Below are positions 24,001 through 36,000 of a stretch of 64,000 nucleotides of DNA, piece after piece. The stretch lies in assembly GCF_029873635.1 (NCBI RefSeq), contig NC_080425.1:44038402-44102401 (forward strand), read 5' to 3'. This DNA comes from Malania oleifera. Its lineage: Eukaryota > Streptophyta > Magnoliopsida > Santalales > Ximeniaceae. Position 1 is the first letter of the stretch. Each line of letters begins with the position of its first letter. The notes under the pieces were generated by a model. The model worked only from the letters and a program-made list of their open reading frames with translations, was not told where the DNA came from and did not search any database. The position numbers and the translations under genes are program-made.

Positions 24001-27000
24001 GAACTATGTTCAATGGTCTAAAGTTGTTCGTGTTTATTTAGCCGGTTTAGGAAAATCTGACCACTTGCTTGAACCGATCCTTCTGATGAGAAGAGAAAAG
24101 AAGTGTGGGTTCAAGAAGATGCCTTGATTGTTTCCCTCTTATGGAATTCAATGGAGCCATAGATTGCATGGATGTGTATGCATCTAGATATGTGCAAGGA
24201 GATTTGGGATTATGCCAAACTTTTATACTGTAGTAACATTACAGGTATGTATCCTAGGAGTACTTTCAGTTACAACAAGGAAATAGGAGTATTGTAGATT
24301 ATTTTGGACAGATGAAGCATATTCATGAGGAGCTTAACGTTGTGCAACCTATAATTGCCGACGTTTGTGAGATGCAGAAGCAGAGGGAGCAGATGATAGT
24401 CTTTCATGTTCTAGCAAGCTTGAGACCCGAGTTTGAGCCAATCCGGTCCCAAATACTTAGTAGTGCCGAGCTGCCATTGTTTGGCGATGTTTATTCTTGT
24501 GTCCTTCATGCTTCCTTTAGCACGTATTCTCCTGCTCTTGCATCTAGCTTTGATAGGACAGCCTTTGCTACACAGGGTGATTCTAGTTCTCTACCACACA
24601 GCTGCAAAAGTTATTGAGGTGGTTTGAGTGGTCATGGTGGTAGAGACGGAAGCCTTAGCCCATTCTGGGTGGAGGAATGCTATTGTTGAAGAGATGAATG
24701 CTTTACATGACAATGGAACTTGGGACTTGGTACCTTTTCCTCTTGACTAGTCTGTGGTTGGTTGTTGTTGGGTTTACACTGTGAAAGTCAACCCTGATGG
24801 TTCTGTGGCTTGTGTAAAGGTTCGTCTTGTTTCTAAAGGATATACTTAGGTGTACGGTTTGGATTATTTTGATACTTTTTCTCCGGTTGCCAAACTTACA
24901 TTAGTACGTTTGATCATCTCCTTGGTTACTACTTGTCAATGGCCTCTGCATCAATTAGATGGGAAGAATGCCTTATTGCATGTTGACTTTGAGGAGGAGG
25001 TTTATATGGAGCAACTACCTGGGTTTATTGCTCAGAGGGAACTAGGCTTAGTGTGTCAGCTCAAGAAGGCTTTATATGGTTTAAAATAGTCTCCTAGATT
25101 ATGGTTTGGTCGTTTTAGTGCTATAGTACTTGAGTTTAATTTTCGATGGTGTGCAGTGGATCATTCCGTATTTTATCATCATATTTCATCGGGTAGGATC
25201 CTTCTTGTTTTTTATGTGGATGATATTGTTATTATAGGTGATGATGATAAAGGTATTCAGAGTCAAACTTTTTCTACAGACTAAGTTTCAAACCAAAGAT
25301 TTGGGATTGTTGATATACTTCTTGGGCATTGAAGTATCTAGATCCCATATGGCAACTATTTTGTCACTGAGGAAGTATGTTCTTGATTTGTTAGATGAAA
25401 CTGAATCGTTGGGATCTAAATTGGTCGATACGCCCATGGATCCTAACAACAAGTTAGTGACGAATATGGGTGATTTGCTACATAATCCTGGACAATACCA
25501 GAGACTTGTTGGAAAATTGAATTATCTCACAGTCGCTTGGCCGAATCTATCTTTTGCAACAAGTGTTGAGTCAATTTCTAGATTCTCCCAGGACAAGTCC
25601 TTGGGTCATAGTAATTCACTTCTTGAGATATCTCAAAGGTGCATCCGGGAGAGGCCTTTTATATCGTGATTAGGGTCACACTTATATCCATGGATATATA
25701 GATGTAGATTAGGTTGGGTTGCCTTCTGACTGGAGATCCACAACTGGGTACTGTATCTCGGTCGGTGGTCATTTGGTTTCTTGGAAGAGGAAGAAACAAA
25801 CTGTGGTGGCCAGGTTAAGTGCCAAATTAGAATATAAGGCTTTGACCCACACTACTTGTGAACTTGTCTGGTTGAAGAACATGTTGGAAGAATTAAGTAT
25901 TTCTCATTCTCAGCCTATGAAGTTGATGTGTGACAATCAAGCTGCTTTTATATTGCCTCCAACTTGGTATTTCATGAGTTGACGAAGCATATTGAAGTTG
26001 ATTGCCACTTTGTTCGGGAAAAAATTGTGTAGAAGCTCATTACTACCGCTTATGTGAAGTCTGATATGCAGCTTGCTGATTTGATTACCAAAGCATTGGG
26101 GGGTGCTCGTGTCAAATTTATTTGTGACAAGCTAGGAACATATGACATTTATGCTCCAGCTTAAGGGGGAGTGTTAGAAGTTATTTATGTATTTTAGTAT
26201 TATAATTAATAAGTGTGTTAGTATGTTATTTAGTGAAGTTAGTAAGGGTATTATTGTCATTAGAATGTGTTTAATTTGTATTATAAATGGAGGGAGGAGA
26301 GACCTATCTTCAAGTTAGCTTATTCATTTTAATCAAAATCTTAACAGTTTCTAAATTCAAGTTGGTCTCTTTACCTCGAGTTGGAGGGAGGATGTTAGCA
26401 AGATACAACTATGTGTATAAATATATCTATACCTACCTTATATAAATTTACCTATGTGACCCACATACGTACATTGTATGAATTAACGCATGTGATCCAT
26501 GTGTGTAAATACCTACCTTCTATGGATTAAACCATGTGATCATGTGTGTAAAATCATTGTATAAATTTAGCCCTTAGGGGCAAATAGAAGACACAACAAT
26601 CATTCATTCATTCGTTCTTTTCAAACAATGATTAGCTAATAGAAATATTGTCTGTTCTAGCCTACATTGTTGTGGACTAGCTACCATGCATTGTGTCGCA
26701 AGGTGTGAATACTGATGGTTCTCTGCCATGTGGAGTCAAATAAATGAGAATATGATTATCATTTCAAGTCAAGCATGCAACATGTAGTATCATATATGTT
26801 TTCTTGAAGTGGCCTAGATTTGTGGGATTTTGAATTGTATCACCAGGAGTAAGGAATGAAAAATTAATGTTCATAAATTAAAAGGGGAACACATCCTATC
26901 TAATTGACATTGTAGATATAGAATTATATCCGATGTTCACATCCACATGTGGCTAGGGGTGTAATTGGTTTATTATGGTTCGATTATGGGCCAAACCGAA

Positions 27001-30000
27001 AACCGAACCAAACCTTGTGGTTTTTAGTATTCCCAAACTGAAATCGAAATTGAAACCGAACCAAATTTATTACCCCCTGGAGAACCGAACATTCGGTGGT
27101 TCGGTTACGTTTTTTTTCCTATTTTTAATTGATTTTCTAAATATTCAACAATTGTTTTTCACAAGGGTTGTTGAGAATCTATTGGGCATTTTGATTTTTT
27201 ATAATGTTTCATAATTTCAACAAAATTAAACCTGTTAAATAGTTTAGACAGCTGAGAATTTGTTGGTCTTGTTGAACCTTTTCTTTTTGTTCCTAATTCC
27301 TACTAGCTTAGTAGCTCCTACAAATCATCATAATGCAAATTACATATCAATTAACCACAGTGTCCCAATCCTTGGGCACTTTGATGATAAAATCTCTTTA
27401 TCCCTAATTTCACAAAACAAGCAAGCAAATTCTTTGACACTTTAATAATTAGGTTTATTTGTTACTAATTACCCAAAATAAACAAACATTCACAATAATT
27501 AAATAAAATATGAAATATCCCAAATTAAAAATAAAAAGCAGATAGTAAAATTGTTCACCAAAAGAGAAAATCAATGGTTTTAAATTTTAAGGAATTGAAG
27601 TCATCCGCATTCTTCAATCCATATTCTTCAATCTTCAAGATTGTAGCTTCAATTCTCCAATCTCTGATGTGAACCCGTGGGATCGAAATCCCTTGAACCC
27701 ACAAACAAATTGAAAACATATCCAAGAAAGGCAAGAATCAAGTCAAGATGATGTAGACCAGTTGAAATCTTGTTTCAAGAATCTAGATTCGGTGAGTACG
27801 CCACAAAGGGTTTGCCTTTGATATGTTCTTAGTTCAATCAAGAACAAGTAGAGAAAACTGAATTCTCTATGAAGAAAACTTCATTCAAGTTCAACTTATG
27901 GAGAATGTGGCTACAAGTTTGTTTTTAAACCCCTCCATGAAACCCTAGGGCTGACTAATGCCTACATCAATTAAAAGACATGGGCTGAACATCTCAAGCC
28001 GAAAACACCCTAAACTACACGCCTATAACTAATAAAAGAAGTCCACTTAATGAATTAAATAGGCCCAAACGCATACAACCATAGAAACATAAAATAGGCC
28101 CACACGCCTATACTTAATGAAATAAAGAGTCTGCACTAAACCACTAGGCTATGCCGCCCCCCTCTGTAGCTTGTATCACATGGATTAAAGCTGGTTCTTC
28201 TTCCTTTCAAGCCCATCTTGAATGTTGGGGTCTTGCTCGATAAATTTGCAAACTTGGCCCAAGTGGATTGCACCAATCCTTGCATTGCTTCCTTGATCTT
28301 CTTAGCGCTTGACCTTTTGATTGACCCATTTGGAACTTGCAAGGGATCTTTAAGACTTGGTTCACCATGGTGCCCATCATTCTCCCTCTCCTCAAAAGGA
28401 TTCGACCTCGAATCGTCACCTACATCAAAGGGAGAAAGATCATAAACAGTGAAAGTAACAGAGACTTTATACTCACCTGGAAGATCCACTTTATAAGCTT
28501 TATCATTAATTTCTCAAGGATTTGGAAAGGTCCATCTCCTCGAGGATGCAATTTAGTCCTTTTATGGGCTAGGAATCTTTCTTTGCGCATGTCAACCCAA
28601 ACCCAATCTCCTGGTTCAAAGATGACATGCCTTCGCCCTTTATTGGCTTGGGAAGCAAACTTTTCATTCCTCTGCGCAATTTGAAGCTGTATCCTTTCAT
28701 GAATTGACTTCACCAATTCGGCCTTCCTTTGTCCATCCAAACTACTCCTTTCATTAATGGGTAAAGGCATCAAATCTAAAGGAGTAAGTGGATTAAAACC
28801 ATAAACAATTTCAAAGGGAGAATAAGTGGTAGTATGCATAGTCCTATTATATGCAAACTCTAAGCAGTCCTCCCAAGTTTTTAAGTTCTTTGAATGACAG
28901 TGCGTAAGAGTTGAGTTAAAGTCTTGTTGACTACTTCGGTTTGTCCGTCAGTCTGTGGATGACAAGTAGTGGAAAATAAAAGTTTAGTTCCTAATTTTCC
29001 CCACAAAACCTTCCAAAAGTAGCTAAGGAATTTAACATCCCTATTAGAAACAATACTCCTAGGTACACCATGGAGTTGCACTATTTCCTTGAAAAACAAA
29101 TCAGCTATGTTTGTGACATCATCTAATTTATGGCATGGAATGAAATGTGCCATTTTACTAAATCTGTCCAATACCCACAAAAATAGAATCTCTACCCTTT
29201 TTTGTCCTAGGCAGCCCCAAAACAAAGTCCATAGATATGTCTACCCATGGTTCACTAGGAATGGGTAAGGGTGTATACAACCCATGTGGTAAAACCTTAG
29301 ATTTGGCCTTTCTACATGTAATGCACCTACCACATATTCGAGTGATGTCTCTTCTCAGCCTAGGCCAAAAGAAATGTTCATGTAAAATTTCTAAGGTTTT
29401 CTTGACACCAAAGTGTCCCATTAATCCCCCACCATGTGCCTTACATGCCAATAATTCATGCATTGAACAATTTGGCACACACAATTTGCTTTCTTTAAAC
29501 AAATAGCCATCATGCTTGTAAAACTTACCAAATGTCGCTTTATCACACGCCATATACACATCAGAAAAATCAGCGTCATTGGCATACATGTCTTTTACAT
29601 ATTCGAACCCAAGCATTTTAGCACTCATAGAAGTAAGAAGTACATACCTCCCTGATAAAGCATCAACAACAATGTTCTCCTTGCCTTGCTTGTAACGGAT
29701 GACATAAGGAAAGGTCTTGATGTATTTCATCCATCTAGCATGTCTCTTATTTAACTTACCTTGACCCTTGAGATGCTTCAATGATTCATGATCAGTGTGG
29801 ATCACCAACTCCTTAGGCCAAAGGTAGTGCTACCACGTCTCTAAAGTGCAAACAAGAGCATAAAGTTCTTTGTCATAAGTGGGGTAATTCAGGGCCTCCC
29901 CACTTAGCTTTTCACTGAAGAAAGCTATGGGCCGCCTATCCTGCATCAAAATGGCTCCAATTCCAATTCCTAAGGCATCACATTCAATCTCAAATGTTTT

Positions 30001-33000
30001 GTTAAAGTCAGGTAATGCTAACACAGGTGCAGAACATAATTTTTATTTAATAGTAGCAAATGCATTCGCTTGATCAATCCCCCAATCATGGTCTTAAATT
30101 TCCACGAAATTGTCGAAATTTCCGTCGAAATTTCCGATTTCCGTCACCCTCGAAATCGAAATGGCAGTCAATTTCCGTCTTGCATAATTTCCGTCGAAAT
30201 CCCAACGAATCATCCGAAATTTATCGAAACCTCGAAATTTAGCGGAATTTATCGAAATTTTAACTATGCAATGAAATTTTGTCGAAATTCAATCGAGAGA
30301 TTCAAGAGTGAAGTGAAATTTCTCTTTTAATTTATTTCATTTATTTTATTGAAACAAAAGGTTATCACAAGTGCTTTTGAAATTATATGAAAAAATAAAC
30401 TTATAGTAATATTTTATTTAACCATTCATGTCTAAATTATCAATATTTGTATAAGAAATAATTTTTAAATGATTTATGAATTTCATTTGCATTAACTGAA
30501 TATGTTTAATGTACATTATCTTACAAGCATGTTTGATACACATACTATTTTACGACTTTTCTACATCATACAAAACATAGATGTATTTAATTTGTAATAT
30601 ATTAGTTGTAAAACTAATATTATTATGTTTGTTAACCATTTCTAAAGTTTCACAAATAATTTCATGTTTTATTACTGGTTTCCGTTATTTTTTCAAATCG
30701 AAATCGAAATTGACATCGAAATCGAAATTTCCGTACTTTTGGAGCTTCGAAATTTGAGTCGAAATCGAAATTTAAGACCTTGCCCCCAATGAAATCCAAC
30801 ATTCTTTTTAATTATTTCAGTGAGTGTTGTAGCAATGGTGCTAAAATCCTTAACAAAACGCCTATAAAAGCTAGCTAAACCATGAAAGCTTCTTACCACA
30901 GTGATGCCTTTAGGTGTTGGCCGCTCCTTGATGGCCTTGACTTTCTCTTCATCCACCTCAATACCTTTTGTACTAACAACATAACCAAGAAAAACAACTT
31001 TTTCCATACAAAAAGGTACATTTCTTAAAATTAGCATACAACTTTTCACATCTCAACACATCGAACACACATCTCAAATGCTCAATATGTTCATCTAAGT
31101 TCTTGCTATACACTAGGATATCATCAAAGTACATGACTACAAATTTGCCTATGAACGCCCGTAATACATGGTGCATTAATCTCATGAAAGTACTAGGCGC
31201 ATTTGTAAGTCCAAATGGCATAACCAACCATTCATAAAATCCATATTTAGTCTTAAAAGCAGTTTTCCATTCATCTCCCTCTTTCATTCTAATTTGATGG
31301 TATCCATTTTTAAGATCTATTTTAATGAAAATACATGAGCCATGCAATTCATTAAGCATATCATCTTATCTAGGAATGGGATGACGACACTTTACCTTAA
31401 TATTGTTGACCGCTTTGCAATCAACGCACATCCTCCAAGTCCCATCCTTCTTTGGCACTAGTAGCACTGGTACTGCGCATGGGCTCATGCTCTCTCTCAC
31501 GTACCCCTTGCTCGTCAAATCTTCAACTTGCCTTTGAAGCTCCTTTGTCTCCTCCGGATTACTCCCATAGGTTGGCTGGTTTGGAATAACGGCTCCAGGT
31601 ACGAAATCAATTTGATGCTCAATGCCTCTAATGGGCGGCAACCCACTCGGCATCTCCTTCGGAAATACATCCTCGAACTCCTGCAACAAAGAAACAACCA
31701 AACTAGGAAGAGATTGGTTAGTTTCATCAAGATTAAGATAAGATTCTTTGTAAACAAGCAAAATCATAGGTTGGTTTGCTAAGAAGGCCCGCTTAACCTC
31801 ACTCTCCTTTGCATAAAAACTCATCTGTCTTTTCTTTTCTCTCTGCAGGTTCATTTTTTTTTTCTCTCGTGGCTCCATTCTCTTTTCTTTATTCTCAGTC
31901 ACCTCTCTATTTTCTTTTTCACTCCCTCTTTTTCTCAAGGTTTCAACCTCACCCTCATATTTCTTTTCTCTCATTTTTCTTTCTTGTGTTTCGGCCTCAC
32001 CCTTTCTTTTTTGCTCAATCTCACTTTTCAGCTTCAGGAGCAAGCTTGATTGTTTTTCCATCCTTTACAAAGCTGTACCTGTTCCTAAACCCGTCATGAA
32101 TCGCCCTCCTATCATACTGCCACGACATCCCCAACAAAATATGGCTAGCATGCATAGGAACTACATCACAAAGCACCTCATCACTGTACCTCCCAATGGT
32201 AAAAGCTACCAAAACCTGCTTATTGACCTTTACCTCCCCACATTCATTCAACCACTGTAACTTATAAGGTCTAGGATGCTTTAGTAAAGGTAAGCTCAAC
32301 TTCTCAACTAGGGTGGTACTAGCTACATTGGTGCACCTTCCCCCATCTATAAACATACTACACACCTTGTTGTTTACATAACATCTAGTATGAAATATGT
32401 TCTCTCTCTGCAGCTCCATTTCATCTACTTTAATTTTCGCATTGAGAGCACGCCTGACAACAAGAGATTCACCTTCTATGAGATATTCCCCTCCATCATC
32501 ATCACTAGCATCGACCAACTCGGGCATCTCACCACTATCGCCCTCACTCTCAGTCATCACCTCCCCATTGTCAAGCATAACCATCACCTGCTTGTTTGGA
32601 CATTGAGATGCGATGTGCCCTAAACCCAAACATTTAAAACATTTAATATCTTTAGTTTTTTGAAGGTTGGAAATCTACCTTGGGTTTGTTCTTCCTAGTT
32701 CCCTCATCTTTTCTCTTAGGTGGTTCGGCCTTCTCGTTTACTACAGCTCGATCATTTCTATCCCACTTTGGTTTCCAAGGATTGCTAGAAACTGAAGTAT
32801 ACCTTGCTGCCTCCTTTCTCTTTAACTGCCTCTCCACCTTCATAGCCATGTGCACAATGTCTTCTACCTCCACATAATGGTGCAACTCAACTACGTTGGC
32901 TATGTACCTATTCAAACCACTTAAAAATCTAGCTATTGTGGCCTTCGAATCCTCCTCTACATTAGCTCGAATCATAGCCCCCTCCATCTCCTTATGGTAA

Positions 33001-36000
33001 TCCTCTACACTCCTAGACCCTTGTGTAAGGTTTTGTAGTTTTTGGTAGAGGTCTCTATAGTAGTGGCTAGGTACAAATCTCTGCATCATGAGAGCTTTCA
33101 ACTCACCCCATGTTTCTACAGGTCTCTCATGATTCCTCCTCCTATTGGTCACTAATTGATCCGCCAAATAATTGCATAATCAGTGAACTCAATTACCGCT
33201 AGCTTCACCTTCTTCTCCTTTGAATAATTGTGACAAGCAAAAATCAACTCTATTTTCTTCTCCCACTCTAAATAAACTTCAGGGTCATTCCTACCTTGGA
33301 AAGATGGTATTTTCATTTTGATGCTCCCAAGGTTCCTATCTACCCCATCTCAACCCCTTGGATTTCTCCTAGGTCATCTTCCACGCCTACCTCCTCTAGG
33401 TCTGCCAATTCCACCCATTCCAACTTCATATGCTATGTCTTCCTCATCCTCATCATCTTCTTCGTTCTCATACTCATTTTCAACGCTAGGCTCACGTCTC
33501 CTCCTATCTCGCCCACCTTGCAGATTTCTAGTCACTACCTCTTGTTGATCCATCCTATCCCTCACCTCCCCAACACCAAATACAACCGTTCAAACTGTTG
33601 TTGCATGGCCTCCAACACAAAGAATGAGTTATCCGCCTCCTCCTTAGGTGTTGAGCCACTCTTATGAGACATTTTTAATGCGCTGCAAAACAAGAATGTT
33701 AGTGGTAAAACCTCACACACTCCCTTACGTGTTTACGCTCAAATATTGTCACTCCACTCATGCTTCACTCTTTTGGCCTTTTCCAATACTATTCTCACCC
33801 ACTCTTGCCTTTTACCTTACTTGTTTTCCCTTTCAAGTTCTTTAAGAACTAGTTGAAACAACCTTGTATTATTCCAACCAACAATAGATTCAAGAAACAA
33901 GAAAGGAATAAAATGACATTGATCTCAAGGAATTTGTACGAGGAAAAGAGCAATTAGGAAACAAGATACTAAAGATGATATATTCGACCCCTTTGAAGAT
34001 AAAGATCAATCAACACCAAATTACTTTAATTTTCAGATTGCAAAGTATATCAAAACAACCATTTTCGAAATTTCTTTTTTTCTTTTTTTTAATAACTATG
34101 CAGCAACCTTTGAATATGCTGCCTTGTCTTTATTTTTATTTTTTATTTTTTATTTTTTTTATAACTATGCAGCAACCTTTGAATACACTGCCTTGTTTTT
34201 TTTTTTTTTTTTTTTAAATACAGATTTGGTCACAAGCAGCAATAATAATTGCAATTTCCGAAAAATATTGATCTGATTTCAACAAGAAGAAACGGAAATA
34301 GAAGGAATCAAAGCAAAGATTACAGATTTGGAAATTAAAGCAAAGATTCGTGTAATCAATTAAATAATTCGTAGATCTGAATTCTTGAATCAAGTACACG
34401 AGTAATCAATTGTGAAAATCACAGATCTGAATTCAAGCACACGAAATTAGCAAAAATGAAGAAGGAATCGCCGATCAGAATAGAAAACCCTAGAACACGC
34501 CTAAGACAAAACCCAAATGCAAGAATTAGAAAGGATAAATCAGACTTGATTTGGAGCCTAAGCTCTGATACCAAAATGACGTGAATCCGTGGGATCGAAT
34601 TCCCTTGAACCCACAAACAAATTGAAAACTTACCCAAGAAAGCCAAAAATCAATTCAAGATGATCTAGACCCGTTTAAATCTTGTTTCAAGAAGCTAGAT
34701 TCAGTGAGAACGTCACAAAGGGTTTGCCTTTGATAAGTTCTTAGTTCAATCAAGAACAAGTAGAGAAAACTGAAAATTATTTATGAAGAAAACTTCATTC
34801 ACGTTCAACTTATGGAGAATGTGGCTACAAGTCTGTTTTTAAACCCCTCCGTGAAACCCTAGGGCCGACTAAGGCCTACATCAATTAAAAGACATGGGCT
34901 GAACATCTAAGGCCCAAAACACCCTAAACTACACGCCTATAGCTAATAAAAGAAGTCCACTTAATGAATTAAATAGGCCCAAACGCCTACAACCATAGAA
35001 ACATAAAATAGGCCCACACGCCTATACTCAATGAAATAAAGAGTCTACACTAAACCACCAGGCTAGGCTGCCCCCCTCTGTAGCTTGTATCATATGGATT
35101 AAAGTTGGTTCTTCTTCTTTCAAGCCCATCTTGAATGTTGGGGTCTTGCTCAATAAATTTGCAAACTCAGCCCAAGTGGATTGCACTAATCCTTGTGTTG
35201 CTTCCTTGAACTTCTTAGCTCTTGACCTTGTGATTGGCCCATCTGGGACTTGCAAGGGATCTTTAAGACTTAGTCCACCATGGTGCCCATCAATATCCAT
35301 ACAAGCATCATTCATAGTTCCTAATAAAATGAAACAATATGAAAGTTATAACAAGATAAAATTAAATTGATGATCAATGTTCATAAAAAAGATGAATGCA
35401 TAATCTTACCAATATATCGACGGTGTCAATACTTGAATAATTTAGGCCAAATCTATCCAATTCTGAAATGAATGAAAAAGAAAAAGTCAATAAATTAGAG
35501 AAAAAATACAAAAAAATAATTAGAATAAAACAATTAGGAAATGCGAAAAAGATGCGTAAGAAATTAGTTTTTACCTTTCTCAAGTTTATCAAGTTCTTCA
35601 AGGTTTTCTTCATAGTTAAGTGGTGATGGTGAATTTCGCAACCAATCTTGAGAACATATAAGAGCCTCCATGATCTTAGGAGTCAATGATGTCCTAAAAG
35701 AATCAAGAACCCGACCTCCTACACTAAATGTAGACTTAGAGGCTATAGTAGCTATGGGGACAGCCAAAACATCATGTGCTACTTGTGAAAGGATAGAAAA
35801 CTTTGGATTATTTATCTTCCACCATCCTAAAATATCAAATTGATGACTAGCCTCTTCAAGGTCCTCAGAAAGATACCTATCAAGATCACTCTTGCCTTCC
35901 CCACCTTCTTTTTTTGACTTATGCCTCTTGAATTTATCTGCCATAAGCATCCTTATCTTCATTAATGGTTTCTCAGCATCCACCATGCCACTAGAAGAAC

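Larger units (their letters stand above)
18494..26346 (+). mobile_element. Ty1/copia element B, nested in A
   Basis: 5' LTR 18494-18666 and 3' LTR 26172-26346 (about 174 bp each), starting TGTTAGA and ending CTTAAC(A/T). Primer-binding site TGGTATCAGAGC follows at 18667; the purine tract AAGGGGGAG precedes the 3' LTR. Flanks GTTTT (18489-18493) and GTTTC (26347-26351) match at four of five bases. Coding remnants are gag (about 23940-24620), reverse transcriptase (24660-25560) and RNase H (25690-26160). Copia C is inserted in its leader. LTRs differ at roughly 9% of sites by eye. Confidence 0.85.
16521..26641 (+). mobile_element. LTR element A, outer shell of a three-level nest
   Basis: 5' LTR 16521-16762 and 3' LTR 26393-26641, both starting TGTTAGCAAGATACAACTAT. 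Flanks are GAAAT at 16516-16520 and 26642-26646: an exact five-base duplication. A primer-binding site follows the 5' LTR at 16763 and a purine tract (GGAGGGAGGA) precedes the 3' LTR. Removing nested material, its own interior is about 1.7 kb with no gag or pol, so it is non-autonomous (TRIM- or LARD-like). By eye the two LTRs differ at roughly 12% of positions, the oldest of the three levels. Confidence 0.85.
27665..35060 (-). mobile_element. Ty3/gypsy element 2, two LTRs, with MITE insertion
   Basis: Minus-strand element. 5' LTR 34577-35060, primer-binding site TGGTATCAGAGC at about 34562-34574, leader with a duplicated block (about 34090-34200), gag 32640-33671, pol 28147-32640, 3' LTR 27665-28146. 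The LTRs (484 and 482 bp) share most of their sequence, for example CCGTGGGATCGAA and TTAAAAGACATGGGCTGAAC. A 696 bp MITE splits the reverse transcriptase/RNase H junction. Upstream of the 5' LTR is a second copy of the element's own pol tail, not plain flank. Confidence 0.88.

Noticed and set aside
31366..32061. Glu/Lys-rich coiled ORF as a separate host gene
   Set aside because: It continues in frame into [16 protein letters not shown] and the reverse transcriptase of gypsy 2; such charged linkers are common between protease and reverse transcriptase in this type of element.
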